Shown: positions 7,654 through 15,719 of the stretch, in pieces
Numbering within the stretch: the stretch's first letter is position 1
How the letters are laid out: every line of letters starts with the position of its first letter
From: JAJDTT01 sp965116695
GTDB lineage: Bacteria > Acidobacteriota > UBA6911 > RPQK01 > JAJDTT01
DNA length: 64,000 bases
NCBI GenBank assembly: GCA_965116695.1
Contig: OZ220706.1
Coordinates: 3,906,001-3,970,000 of the forward strand
Direction: 5' to 3'
Notes under the pieces: model-generated
The model's input: the letters and a program-made list of their open reading frames with translations, nothing else
Databases searched by the model: none
Told to the model about the DNA's origin: nothing
Position numbers and translations under genes: made by a program

Positions 7654-9153
7654 TTAGAAAATCCGATCCGCCAGCAACCTTGAGGCGGTTTGCCGAAGGG
7701 GTGCGCAATCCCGTATTTCTGCAGCCTCCAGCGCCTCCCGCAGGGACCGGCCCTTGACCAGCGTCTCCTGGTATTCCCCCTCCGGGTCGCTGTCGGCGAC
7801 GATTCCGGCGCCCACGTGAAATTCCGCCCGTCCATCCCGGACGACGATGGTGCGAATGGCCACGTTCAGATCCATCCCGCCGGTGAAGCTCAGGTACCCG
7901 AGCGACCCGGTGTAGATCCCCCGCCGGACCGTCTCCAGCTCGTCGATCACCTGCATGGCGCGGATCTTGGGCGCTCCGGTGATGGAGCCTCCGGGGAAGG
8001 TGGCCTTGAGAAGATCCACGCGGTCGCGGCCGGGGGCCAGGACCCCCTCCACCGTCGAGGTCAGGTGAAACAGCGTGGGAAACGTCTCCAGCAGCGACAA
8101 CTCCCGGACTTGGACCGTGCCTACCTGGGCCACCCGCCCCAGGTCGTTCCGCTCCAGGTCCACGATCATGACGTGCTCGGCCCGGTCCTTCCCGCTGCGG
8201 ACCAGCTCCCGGGCCAGGAGTCGGTCCTCCATGACGGTTCGCCCGCGCGGCCGGGTGCCCTTGATGGGACGGGTTTCGACCCGGCGAGTCTCCGGGTCCA
8301 GGTGCAGGAAGCGTTCCGGGGACATGCTGACCACGGCGAAGTCTCCACCGTCCAGGAAGGCGGAGAAGGGAGCGGGGGCCGCCTGGCGCAGTCCCAGGAA
8401 GAGCCGGAAGGGATCCTTCTCGAAGCCTGTCCGGAAGCGATGGGAGAGGTTGGCCTGGTAGATGTCTCCGGCAGTGATGAATTCCTTGATCCGGCCGACG
8501 GCCCGAGCGAACCCGCCGGGCGTGAAGTTGGACTCGAAGGCGTCGCCGGCAGCGGGCGCCGGCGGCGCCGGTACGGGGCTGTGCACCGGGTCGGCTGCCG
8601 CGGCTTCGACTGCCGCGGTCAGCTCCCGAATCCGGGATTCGGCCCGTTGGCGGGCCCGGTCGCCGGTATCGGGCTGGCCGGTGGCGCTGAGCAAGATCCG
8701 TTCCCGCTCCAGGTCGATGGTCACTGCGGAATCGAACAGGCCCAGCCAGAGGTCGGGGAGGCCGGTCTCTTCGTCCGATTTCGAGGCTGGACCGATCGCC
8801 GGATCCATAAGCGGCCCGAGCTCGTAACCGAAATAGCCCATGGCCCCGGCCGGGAAGGGAGTGGGCCATTTCGAATCCGGGAGCCGAAAGCGTTCCAGTA
8901 CGTCCCGGAGGAGCGTCAGGGTCGATCCCCGTTCGCGAAGCCCGTCCTTCCAGGTCAGGACCGCCCTGTCCCCCCGGGCGGTGAGGAGGGCGAACGGGTC
9001 GACGGCGCAGACGCAGAAGCGCGACCGGGAGCCGGCCCGCGCGCCTCCGGGATCCCAACCGCTGTCGAGAACCGCCCAGGGGCCCTGGGACCGGCTCAGC
9101 CGGGCGTACAGCGCGGCCGGGTCTGAGGAAAGGGGTAGCGACCGGCAGACCAT
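7654..9153 (-). CDS. pabB: Aminodeoxychorismate synthase component I
   Basis: Converts chorismate to 4-amino-4-deoxychorismate, with ammonia from a glutaminase partner, for folate synthesis. 499 residues from the ATG at 9153. The catalytic chorismate-binding domain occupies the C-terminal half: GDIYQANLSHRF, the RPIKGTRPRG motif with the nucleophilic lysine typical of PabB, ERNDLGRV, PGGSITGAPKIRAMQVI, and a GAGIVADSDPEGEYQE ending. The N-terminal half is the tryptophan-binding-like lobe (MGYFGYELG). A GTG at 9168 would add five residues and overlap the upstream cupin gene; the ATG, 4 bases after the cupin stop and matching family N-termini, is preferred. No pabA or pabC is visible nearby. 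Confidence 0.92.
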   Translation of the reverse strand: MVCRSLPLSSDPAALYARLSRSQGPWAVLDSGWDPGGARAGSRSRFCVCAVDPFALLTARGDRAVLTWKDGLRERGSTLTLLRDVLERFRLPDSKWPTPFPAGAMGYFGYELGPLMDPAIGPASKSDEETGLPDLWLGLFDSAVTIDLERERILLSATGQPDTGDRARQRAESRIRELTAAVEAAAADPVHSPVPAPPAPAAGDAFESNFTPGGFARAVGRIKEFITAGDIYQANLSHRFRTGFEKDPFRLFLGLRQAAPAPFSAFLDGGDFAVVSMSPERFLHLDPETRRVETRPIKGTRPRGRTVMEDRLLARELVRSGKDRAEHVMIVDLERNDLGRVAQVGTVQVRELSLLETFPTLFHLTSTVEGVLAPGRDRVDLLKATFPGGSITGAPKIRAMQVIDELETVRRGIYTGSLGYLSFTGGMDLNVAIRTIVVRDGRAEFHVGAGIVADSDPEGEYQETLVKGRSLREALEAAEIRDCAPLRQTASRLLADRIF

Positions 9154-9157
9154 GGTG

Positions 9158-9508
9158 TCAATCTTCACCCGCCGGCGCGAATCGGTCCGGCCGGGGATGG
9201 GGCGCCATGAAGACCAGGCAGATCAGAGGCTCCCCGGAATGGTTGAGCACACCGTGGGGTTCGCCCGCCGGGGCCCAGGTGGCCTCCCCTTCCTCCAGGG
9301 TGTGGGTCTCCTCGCCCACTGTGAAACGGCCGCGCCCCTTCAGCACGTGGTAGATCTTGTCGTTTCCCCGGTGGGCGTGAACCTTCTGCTCCTGGCCTGG
9401 TTCGAAGCAGTAGATGTCGCAGAACATGCGGGGAGTCTCGAATAGATTCACCTTCTGCATTTTCTCGGGACGAAACCGGGTCAGGTCCCAAACCTGCTTG
9501 ATCTGCAT
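9158..9508 (-). CDS. Cupin-domain protein
   Basis: 116-residue single-domain cupin. The metal-binding motifs are visible: cupin 1 as HAHRGNDKIYHVLKGRGRF (His, His, Glu-equivalent region) and cupin 2 as APAGEPHGVLNHSG. It starts at an ATG with an AAGGAG site five bases upstream. It is the first gene of an apparent two-gene transcription unit with pabB, but no functional link is obvious. Could be a small metal-dependent isomerase/dioxygenase or a ligand-sensing domain. Divergent from ilvC. Confidence 0.8.
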   Translation of the reverse strand: MQIKQVWDLTRFRPEKMQKVNLFETPRMFCDIYCFEPGQEQKVHAHRGNDKIYHVLKGRGRFTVGEETHTLEEGEATWAPAGEPHGVLNHSGEPLICLVFMAPHPRPDRFAPAGED

Positions 9509-9550
9509 GACTGCTCCTTGTCGGTCCTCGGGAACTGCGTCCCGGAGTTG

Positions 9551-9580
9551 TTGAGTCGCCTTCGCAGGATTTGGTATAAA
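9551..9580 (+). promoter_or_regulatory. Sigma-70-type promoter for ilvC
   Basis: TTGAGT at 9551-9556, 18-base spacer, TATAAA at 9575-9580. Predicted start about 9587, giving a ~55-base leader before ilvC. Consensus match by eye only. Confidence 0.5.
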
Positions 9581-9640
9581 CTCGCTCCGTCATCCTGCTG
9601 AACAAGCGAAGGATATCGAATCTTCCACAGAGAGGGAATT

Positions 9641-10699
9641 ATGAGAAGAATCCAGATCGGCGACTACGTCGAGGACGTGATCGAACGCAGCGACTACCCC
9701 ATGGACAAGGTCCGGGAGATCCTGGGTCGCGAGCGCATCGGCGTCATCGGCTACGGCCCCCAGGGCCACGGCCAGTCCCTGAACTGCCGGGACAATGGGA
9801 TCGACGTGGTCGTCGGGCAGCGCCGCGGCGGCAACGGCTGGAAGAAGGCGGTGGAGGACGGCTGGGTCCCGGGCGTCAACCTGATCGAGGACATCACCGA
9901 AGTCGTGGAGCAGTCCACGCTGGTCATGTACCTGTTGAGCGACGCCGGACAGGGCGCCCAGTGGCCCAACATCAAGCCCCACTTCAAGCCGGGAGACGCG
10001 ATCTGCTTTTCCCACGGCTTCGCTCTCACCTACAACGACCAGACCGGAGTGGTCCCGCCGCCCGACATCGACGTGATCCTGGTGGCGCCCAAGGGATCCG
10101 GGACGACGGTGAGGCGGCTCTTTCTCGAGGGCCGGGGGATCAATTCCAGCTACGCGGTGGACCAGGACTACACGGGCCGCGCCCGGGAGCGCTGCCTGGC
10201 GCTGGGAATCGCCATCGGGTCCGGGTTCCTTTTCGAGACCGACTTCAAAAAGGAGGTCTACAGCGATCTGACCGGCGAGCGGGGGGTCCTGATGGGAGCC
10301 ATCTACGGACTCTGGCTGGCGCAGTACGAGGTGCTTCGGGCCCGGGGCCACAGTCCCCAGGAGGCCTTCAACGAGACCGTTGAAGAGGCGACCCAGAGCC
10401 TCTACCCGCTCATCGCCGAGAACGGGATGGATTGGATGTACGCCAACTGCTCCACTACGGCCCAGCGCGGCGCCCTGGACTGGTTCAAGCGCTTCCGCGA
10501 CGCCAACGTCCCCATCTTCGAAGAGCTCTACGACAAGGTGGCGCGCGGCGAGGAGACGCGCCGGGTCCTGGCCGCGAACCGGGCCGCCGACTACCGGGAG
10601 GCTCTCACCCGGGAACTGAAAGAGGTCGAGGAGTCGGAGATGTGGCAGATCGGCAAGGTGGTCCGCGAACTTCGTCCCGAGCGCCAGTCCGGGGAATGA
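9641..10699 (+). CDS. ilvC: Ketol-acid reductoisomerase
   Basis: NADPH-dependent isomeroreductase of branched-chain amino acid synthesis, converting acetolactate or acetohydroxybutyrate to the dihydroxy acid. 352 residues, class I length. Rossmann motif GVIGYGPQGHGQSLN at ~residues 33-47; KPHFKPGDAICFSHGFAL; VAPKGSGTTVR; and the metal-binding helical domain with ETDFKKEVYSDLTGERGVLMG and EEATQSLYPLIAENGMDWMY. AGAGGGA lies just upstream of the ATG. The next gene encodes a ThDP enzyme of the acetolactate-synthase superfamily, separated by a three-copy hairpin array, so the pair may act in the same pathway, but no ilvN-type regulatory subunit is present. Confidence 0.95.
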   Translation: MRRIQIGDYVEDVIERSDYPMDKVREILGRERIGVIGYGPQGHGQSLNCRDNGIDVVVGQRRGGNGWKKAVEDGWVPGVNLIEDITEVVEQSTLVMYLLSDAGQGAQWPNIKPHFKPGDAICFSHGFALTYNDQTGVVPPPDIDVILVAPKGSGTTVRRLFLEGRGINSSYAVDQDYTGRARERCLALGIAIGSGFLFETDFKKEVYSDLTGERGVLMGAIYGLWLAQYEVLRARGHSPQEAFNETVEEATQSLYPLIAENGMDWMYANCSTTAQRGALDWFKRFRDANVPIFEELYDKVARGEETRRVLAANRAADYREALTRELKEVEESEMWQIGKVVRELRPERQSGE

Positions 10700-10775
10700 A
10701 CGACCGATCCGGACCGGGTTCGGGGCCCTGCCGCTGAGGTCACGGCGAAACTCCCGCGGCGGCATGGCGCCTCCC

Positions 10776-10910
10776 CGGTGAAAAACATGGCATAGGGGCG
10801 GCCCTTGCGGCCGCCCTCCCCGGTGAAAAACATGGCGTAGGGGCGGCCCTTGCGGCCGCCCTCTTCGGTGAAAAACATGGTGTAGGGGCGGCCCTTGTGG
10901 CCGCCCTCTT
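10776..10910. repeat. Three tandem 45-bp units, each with a GC-rich hairpin
   Basis: Units at 10776-10820, 10821-10865 and 10866-10910, each starting CGGTGAAAAACATGG and each carrying GGCGGCC..GGCCGCC with a CTTGC/CTTGT centre. Only a handful of substitutions separate the units, so amplification is recent. It lies between ilvC and the ThDP-enzyme gene, whose start is 20 bases further on. No variable spacers, so this is not a CRISPR array. Confidence 0.9.
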
Positions 10911-10930
10911 CGTGTTCCCGGAAAGCTGAG

Positions 10931-12568
10931 ATGGCCAACAGGACCGGCGGCGAGGCATTGGTGGAGCGTTTGTCGCTCCACGGAGTCGACCTCCTTTTCG
11001 GCATCATCTCCATCCACAACCTGGATATCTTCGACGCCCTCTACCGCTACCAGGACCGGGTGCGCCATATCGGTGGAAGGTCGGAACTGGGTTGCGGATT
11101 CATGGCCGACGGCTACGCTCGTTCCAGCGGCCGTCCCGGCGTCCTGGTCAGCAGCACCGGGCCCGGCGCGGCCAACTCCATGCACGCGGTGGGTGAGGCC
11201 TACCATTCCAGCTCTCCCCTGCTGCATCTGACCACCACCGTGGCGAGAGGCGAGCGGGAGCAGGGCCTGGGCCTGATCCACGAGCCCAAGAAACAGTTTC
11301 GGATGCTCCGGTCGGTGACCGGGCATGCCCGCCGGGTGGAGGACCCGGCGGACCTGGCGCCGGCCGTGGACGAAGCGTTCGCGGCGATGTCCAGCGGCCG
11401 GCGGCGTCCCGCCGTCCTCCAGTTTCCCAACGATCTCCTGGGGTCGCCATGCGGTCCGGGCGGCCGCCGGCCGGCCGGTCCGGTACCGTCCGGAGCCGGC
11501 GAGGAGGACCTGGAGCAGGTCGTGACCGCTCTGCGGCGGGCCGAGCGGCCCCTGATCTGGGCCGGTGAGGAGCTGGCCTACACCGGAGCCCATGGGACCT
11601 TGATCCGTCTGGCCGAGACTCTGGGAGTCCCCGTGGTCACCGGAGACGGCGCCAAGGACGCCTTCCCCGAGGATCATCCTCTCTCCCTGGGCACCTGCCT
11701 GGGTCAACGGATCTGGGCCGACAACCCGGTCCACGATTTCATCCCGGGATGCGACCTGGTGCTGGGGCTGGGATCCGGGTTCATCCATCGCAGCACCGTC
11801 CAGCTCGGAGTCCGGCTCCCGGAACAGTTGATTCAGGTGGTGGCGGACCCGGATTACCTGGGACGGAACTACCCGGTCAGACTGGGCATCGTGGCGGACG
11901 GGGGCGTGGTGGCCAGGCAGATCCTGGATCAGGTCCAAGGCCTTGATCTCTCGACCAGCCCGGGGTATCGAGACGAGATCCGGAACCTCAAGCGGCTGAT
12001 CCGCAAGGAGCTCCAACGTCAATGGCCGTTGGAGACCAGGGCGATGGAGGCCATCCGCAGCGTGCTGCCCCGGGAGACCATCACCACGTGGGACACGACC
12101 GTCCCCGCCAGCCGCGCCAGCCGCGCCTTTCACTCCTATGGGCCCAGGACTTTTCTCAACCCCTACGGCTGGGTCGGAATCGGTTTCTCCTTCCCGGCGG
12201 CGCTGGGCGCCAAAGCGGCCGCTCCCGCAACCCCCGTGGTCTGCTTTTCGGGGGACGGCGGGTTCCAGTACTGCATGTCCGAGTTGGCCACCGCCGTCCA
12301 GTACGGTTTGAACGTGACGGTCGTCCTCTTCAACGATGAGGCTTGGGGCGTCTTGAAGTGGTTGCAGAAATCCAGTTACGGCGGCAGATACCTGGGAACC
12401 GATCTGGCCAACCCCGACTTCGTGAAGGTGGCCGACGGGTACGGCATCGCCGGTGTTCGGGTCGACACACTGGACCAATTGCTGCCCGTGCTGGAGGAAG
12501 CCGTCGGAGCCGACCGGACGACCTTGATCGACGTGCGGATCCCCCGGGGATTCAGCGAGTTCGGCTGA
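10931..12568 (+). CDS. Thiamine-diphosphate-dependent enzyme, acetolactate-synthase superfamily
   Basis: 545 residues with the three-domain ThDP fold. The N-terminal PYR domain has the catalytic glutamate region (GRSELGCGFMADGYARSSG). The middle domain has LIWAGEELAY. The C-terminal PP domain has the GDGGFQYCMSELATAV..FNDEAWG diphosphate/Mg2+ motif at ~residues 440-470. The ATG at 10931 follows GGAAAG and gives a normal N-terminus (MANRTGGEALVERLSLHGVD); an upstream in-frame GTG at 10895 falls inside the repeat array and is rejected. Lying after ilvC suggests a role in branched-chain keto-acid chemistry, but it lacks a neighbouring small subunit and could be a decarboxylase or carboligase of another pathway. 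Confidence 0.8.
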   Translation: MANRTGGEALVERLSLHGVDLLFGIISIHNLDIFDALYRYQDRVRHIGGRSELGCGFMADGYARSSGRPGVLVSSTGPGAANSMHAVGEAYHSSSPLLHLTTTVARGEREQGLGLIHEPKKQFRMLRSVTGHARRVEDPADLAPAVDEAFAAMSSGRRRPAVLQFPNDLLGSPCGPGGRRPAGPVPSGAGEEDLEQVVTALRRAERPLIWAGEELAYTGAHGTLIRLAETLGVPVVTGDGAKDAFPEDHPLSLGTCLGQRIWADNPVHDFIPGCDLVLGLGSGFIHRSTVQLGVRLPEQLIQVVADPDYLGRNYPVRLGIVADGGVVARQILDQVQGLDLSTSPGYRDEIRNLKRLIRKELQRQWPLETRAMEAIRSVLPRETITTWDTTVPASRASRAFHSYGPRTFLNPYGWVGIGFSFPAALGAKAAAPATPVVCFSGDGGFQYCMSELATAVQYGLNVTVVLFNDEAWGVLKWLQKSSYGGRYLGTDLANPDFVKVADGYGIAGVRVDTLDQLLPVLEEAVGADRTTLIDVRIPRGFSEFG

Positions 12569-13808
12569 CCACCGAGGAGGTGGCAGGCCCGCTCCAGAGG
12601 GCCGATCGAATGGATTGAATCGGGACCCGGTCGACAATCGAGGCGGCCACCACTGACGCCACCCGCTTGCGGAATGGCACCGCGTCGCCGCGTCCCCGGG
12701 GATGAAGCCGGCTGGTCAGGATCACCACCAGGGTCTCGGTGTAGGGGTCGATCCAGAGGGAGGTCCCGGTGAACCCGCTGTGGCCGAAGGACCCCACGGG
12801 GAAGAGGTCTCCGCGAGGGGCGTGGTAGCGGCTGTGGATGTCGAATCCAAGGCCCCGGAGCACCGGCTTCCCGGTTGGAGACTGGGGCGTGGTCATCTGC
12901 AGGACCCCGAGCGGCGAGAGGATCCGCCGGCCGTCGTAGACGCCGCCGTTGAGGATCATCTGTCCGAACCGGGCCACGTCGTCGGCGGTGGAAAAGGCGC
13001 CGGCGTGTCCGGCGCATCCTCCCATTCGCGCCGCGGTGGGATCATGAACCCTCCCCTGAAGCATCTCTCCTTCACGCCGTTCCGTGGGAGCGATCCGGGA
13101 TTTCATCCGCTCTCGCGGATTGAAGGAGGTGTCCGTCATGCCCAACGGCTCGAAGACCCGTTTCCGTGAGAACGCGTCCAGATGGTCTCCCGAAATGACT
13201 CTCACCAGCTCGCCGAGAACCACGTAGTTGATGTCGCTGTATCTGAAACGCGCTCCGGGCCGGGTCGCCAATCGCTCCCGGCAGGCCCGGGCGACGGCCG
13301 TCTCATAGCCTCTCCACTGGGTCTTCAGGGACAGACTGGGGCGCAGTCCCGAGTAGTGGGTCAGGAGCTGCCGCACCGTGACCCGGTGCTTGCCGTACTG
13401 GGAAAACCGGTTGAGATGCTTGGAGACCGGATCGGAAAGAGAGAGGCGCCCCTCCTCCACCAGGATCATGATGGCCACGGCCGTGGGCATGATCTTGGTC
13501 AGGGAGGCCAGGTCGAAGATGGTGTCCACTTCCATGGGCGAACGGCTGGGGGAGACGGTCCGGTCGCCGAAGGCCTTCCGGTAGACGATGCCCCCTTTTC
13601 GTGCCACGAGAATGACGGCGCCCGGAAACTGCCTCCTTTCGATGTGCTCCCGTGTGACCGCGTCCAGCTTCTCCAGCCTCTGCGGGGAGATGCCCACTTC
13701 CCGGGGGTCGACCGGCCTCAAAAGGAGCTCGCCGTAAACGGTGTTCAGGCCCGCAACCGCCAGGACGAGGAAAACGAAACCGGTATTGCAGCGGAAGTAT
13801 CGGCGCAT
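12552..13808 (-). CDS. Serine hydrolase, beta-lactamase class C / PBP4-like family
   Basis: 418 residues with an N-terminal membrane signal (MRRYFRCNTGFVFLVLAVAG) and likely export. The SxxK motif is SLTK in DLASLTKIMPTAVA, the second motif is YSD in RYSDINYVVLGEL, and the third is HSG in FGHSGFTGTSLWID. Family enzymes are esterases, D-amino-peptidases or beta-lactamase relatives; PGAVILVARKGG at the start of the domain is typical of the esterase-like branch. The open frame continues upstream to 14057 but that part overlaps mobA on the other strand and lacks family similarity, so the Met at 13808 is chosen. The 3' end overlaps the convergent ThDP gene by 17 bases. Confidence 0.87.
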   Translation of the reverse strand: MRRYFRCNTGFVFLVLAVAGLNTVYGELLLRPVDPREVGISPQRLEKLDAVTREHIERRQFPGAVILVARKGGIVYRKAFGDRTVSPSRSPMEVDTIFDLASLTKIMPTAVAIMILVEEGRLSLSDPVSKHLNRFSQYGKHRVTVRQLLTHYSGLRPSLSLKTQWRGYETAVARACRERLATRPGARFRYSDINYVVLGELVRVISGDHLDAFSRKRVFEPLGMTDTSFNPRERMKSRIAPTERREGEMLQGRVHDPTAARMGGCAGHAGAFSTADDVARFGQMILNGGVYDGRRILSPLGVLQMTTPQSPTGKPVLRGLGFDIHSRYHAPRGDLFPVGSFGHSGFTGTSLWIDPYTETLVVILTSRLHPRGRGDAVPFRKRVASVVAASIVDRVPIQSIRSALWSGPATSSVVSRTR

Positions 13809-13872
13809 GAATCGGTGCAATATCCTAACAGCCGGTGGTGATAGTTCCAGAGCGGTTTTCCTACCGCCGATC

Positions 13873-13898
13873 GGGACCGGCGACTTTCCTGTCGCCGA
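13873..13898. repeat. Hairpin repeat upstream of the serine hydrolase and mobA
   Basis: CGGCGAC (13878-13884) pairs with GTCGCCG (13891-13897) around TTTCCT. Same family and loop as the 6424 and 47454 copies. It lies in the divergent promoter region between the serine hydrolase and mobA, one of the few copies not at a 3' end. Confidence 0.7.
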
Positions 13899-13941
13899 GT
13901 CGAGCCAGACGCGGCATTTGATATAGAGGGTGGTCACTCCC

Positions 13942-14583
13942 ATGGTTGCCGACCCGGAGATGAGCCGATCGACTGATCTGGAGTTGCCGGAGCTTCCCCT
14001 GGAAGGCGAAGGATTCATCCTCGCCGGAGGGAAGAGCGGACGGCTGGGCCGAGACAAGGCTTTCCTGCGCTATCGCGGATCACCCCTGATCGAGGTTGTC
14101 CGGCGGTGCCTGGAGTCGGTGGGGCTGCCCGTCGCCGTCGTTGCCGACTCCCGGGAGCGGTTTCGGAGCCTGGGACTTCCCGTGTTGCTGGACCGTGTTG
14201 CAGGGGAGGGTCCCTTGGCGGCCGTTTTCAACGCTCTCGCCACCTCCCGTTCGCAGGACAACTATTTCATTCCCTGCGACACACCCTTGGTCCCTCCCCG
14301 GCTCTACCGGATTCTGGCCCGGGCCGGCCGCGACTTCGACGTGGTGGTTCCCCGCGACGCGGAAGGCGGGCTCCATCCCCTTTGCGCCTACTATTCCCGG
14401 AATGCCGCGGACCCGATCCGAAGACTCCTGGAATCCGGCGCCCGGCGGGTCGATTCGGTATTGAAAGCGGAGGATCTTCGGATTCACGTTCTGTCGGCCG
14501 CCGAATGGAATTTGCCGGATGAGAGTTTCCTCAACGTGAACACCCCCGCCGATTGGGACCGCCTGCAACGGATTTCGGAATGA
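13942..14583 (+). CDS. mobA: Molybdenum cofactor guanylyltransferase
   Basis: Transfers GMP from GTP to molybdopterin in Mo-cofactor maturation. 213 residues. The nucleotide-binding signature FILAGGKSGRLGRDKAFLRY lies near residues 26-45; CDTPLVPP carries the Mg2+-binding Asp; LNVNTPADW is the usual C-terminal motif. GAGG at ~13926-13929 favours the ATG at 13942 over the in-frame GTG at 13930. A sulfite-oxidase-type Mo enzyme at 44596-45708 is a possible user of the cofactor pathway, although that family normally keeps un-nucleotidylated Mo-MPT, so another Mo enzyme outside the window probably needs MobA. Confidence 0.88.
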   Translation: MVADPEMSRSTDLELPELPLEGEGFILAGGKSGRLGRDKAFLRYRGSPLIEVVRRCLESVGLPVAVVADSRERFRSLGLPVLLDRVAGEGPLAAVFNALATSRSQDNYFIPCDTPLVPPRLYRILARAGRDFDVVVPRDAEGGLHPLCAYYSRNAADPIRRLLESGARRVDSVLKAEDLRIHVLSAAEWNLPDESFLNVNTPADWDRLQRISE

Positions 14584-14825
14584 CTTCGTTGTATTCGGTA
14601 GAGCGTGGCCGTTCCAGTCACGCGCCGGCAATCCGGGCCGAACCATGGGCTGAGCGGGTGCAGGGCAACCATTCGACTCTGTTCGTCATTTTGTTCGTGA
14701 CCGCGGGAGTTTTCCTGTTGGTGCTGGTGACGCTGGTCTACTTCCTGTTCACGGGTCAGAACGAGGAGGCCAAGAATGTGCTCAGCCCCTTCGTGGTATT
14801 ATTTTTTTCATCGTCTGGACGATGA
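14580..14825 (+). CDS. Small single-helix membrane protein (hypothetical)
   Basis: 81 residues if translated from the ATG overlapping the mobA stop (ATGA at 14580-14583). A polar N-terminus of ~38 residues is followed by a strongly hydrophobic helix (LFVILFVTAGVFLLVLVTLV). The last residues overlap another short open frame. The coupling to mobA and the clean helix are the only support; no family recognised. Confidence 0.35.
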   Translation: MTSLYSVERGRSSHAPAIRAEPWAERVQGNHSTLFVILFVTAGVFLLVLVTLVYFLFTGQNEEAKNVLSPFVVLFFSSSGR

Positions 14826-14847
14826 TGACCCGTCTGAGAGAGAAGAG

Positions 14848-15000
14848 ATGATCAATGACATCTTGATCGGAATTGCCTGGTTCGGAGCCTTGTTGGCAGT
14901 CTCGGTCGGCGGCTATTGCACGGGAGCCTACCTTCAACTGAAGAAAAAGCAGGACTCTGAGCACAACCCTGGGAACGAGCCAATCCAGGACAAATCATAG
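14848..15000 (+). CDS. Very small membrane protein (hypothetical)
   Basis: 50 residues from the ATG at 14848 (74 from 14776), with one helix (ILIGIAWFGALLAVSVGGY) followed by a Lys-rich cytoplasmic tail. GAGAGAGAAGAG just before the ATG could serve as a ribosome site. AT content rises slightly here. No homologue recognised; may be a small regulatory peptide or spurious. Confidence 0.3.
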   Translation: MINDILIGIAWFGALLAVSVGGYCTGAYLQLKKKQDSEHNPGNEPIQDKS

Positions 15001-15010
15001 TCTCCCCCAT

Positions 15011-15036
15011 GGGAGGGGACGTTCCTGTCCCCCCGT
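15011..15036. repeat. Hairpin repeat between convergent genes
   Basis: GGGGAC (15015-15020) pairs with GTCCCC (15027-15032) around GTTCCT. It lies between the small membrane ORF and the 3' end of pyrE and may serve as a bidirectional 3'-end hairpin. Confidence 0.65.
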
Positions 15037-15049
15037 GTGAAAAACCTCC

Positions 15050-15667
15050 TCAGATCAACTTCCGCTCCTCACAGTAGGCTCCGATCTCCGCCAGGCTGAA
15101 CAGCGCGTAGATGGGAATCCCCAGGTCGGCCAGCGCATCGACGCCCCCCTGCTCCCGGTCGACGCAGACCACGATGCGTCCGATCGGGACCTCCAATTCC
15201 TTGAGGCGTGGCACCGCCCGCCGGAGGCTGCCCCCCGACGCGATGACGTCGTCGATCAGATTGGCTTCCCGGCCCGGGTCCGGCCTGCCCACGAATTCGG
15301 AGACGATCTGGCCGGGATAGACTCGCGCCTCCTTCCGCAACACCGAGAGAGTGATGAAGGGTTCCCGCCCCTTCCGGAAGCTGGCCAGGGATGCTGCCGC
15401 GGCGAGAGGGATGCCGGTGTCGGGGACTCCGATCACCTGTTGGGGCGTCCCCGGGGTCGACCACCGTTCCAGAATCTCGGCGAAACTGGCGCCCAGCAGG
15501 GAAAACAGCGGCAGATCGGTGTAGACGGCGGTTCGAAGATCGATGAAGACGGGAGTCCGCAGGCCGTAGCGGCGCCGGACCTCGGCTCCGAACAGAATAG
15601 CCCCGGCGTCGACCAACCCCTCCAGCAGATCCCGCTTGCCGGAGAAAGAGAGGACCGTCGCTTGCAC
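15050..15667 (-). CDS. pyrE: Orotate phosphoribosyltransferase
   Basis: Pyrimidine synthesis: orotate plus PRPP to OMP. 205 residues, standard length. The PRPP-binding loop is LIDDVIASGGSLRRAV near residues 137-152, and the type-I PRTase core motif VIGVPDTGIPLAAAAS precedes it. GTG start at 15667 with GAGAGGTGA immediately upstream. It follows the triple-Rid gene by 52 bases on the same strand, so the two may be cotranscribed; Rid proteins detoxify reactive enamines and imines from amino acid metabolism, with no obvious tie to pyrimidines. Confidence 0.88.
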   Translation of the reverse strand: MQATVLSFSGKRDLLEGLVDAGAILFGAEVRRRYGLRTPVFIDLRTAVYTDLPLFSLLGASFAEILERWSTPGTPQQVIGVPDTGIPLAAAASLASFRKGREPFITLSVLRKEARVYPGQIVSEFVGRPDPGREANLIDDVIASGGSLRRAVPRLKELEVPIGRIVVCVDREQGGVDALADLGIPIYALFSLAEIGAYCEERKLI

Positions 15668-15719
15668 CTGTCACCTCTCGAAAAGCGAACTCCGCTCCGA
15701 AGTCCTCCCCCGAAGTTCG

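Noticed and set aside
9590..12637. 1,015-residue minus-strand open frame opposite ilvC and the ThDP gene
   Set aside because: Runs through two well-supported genes and the hairpin array without any recognisable motif; a composition artefact.
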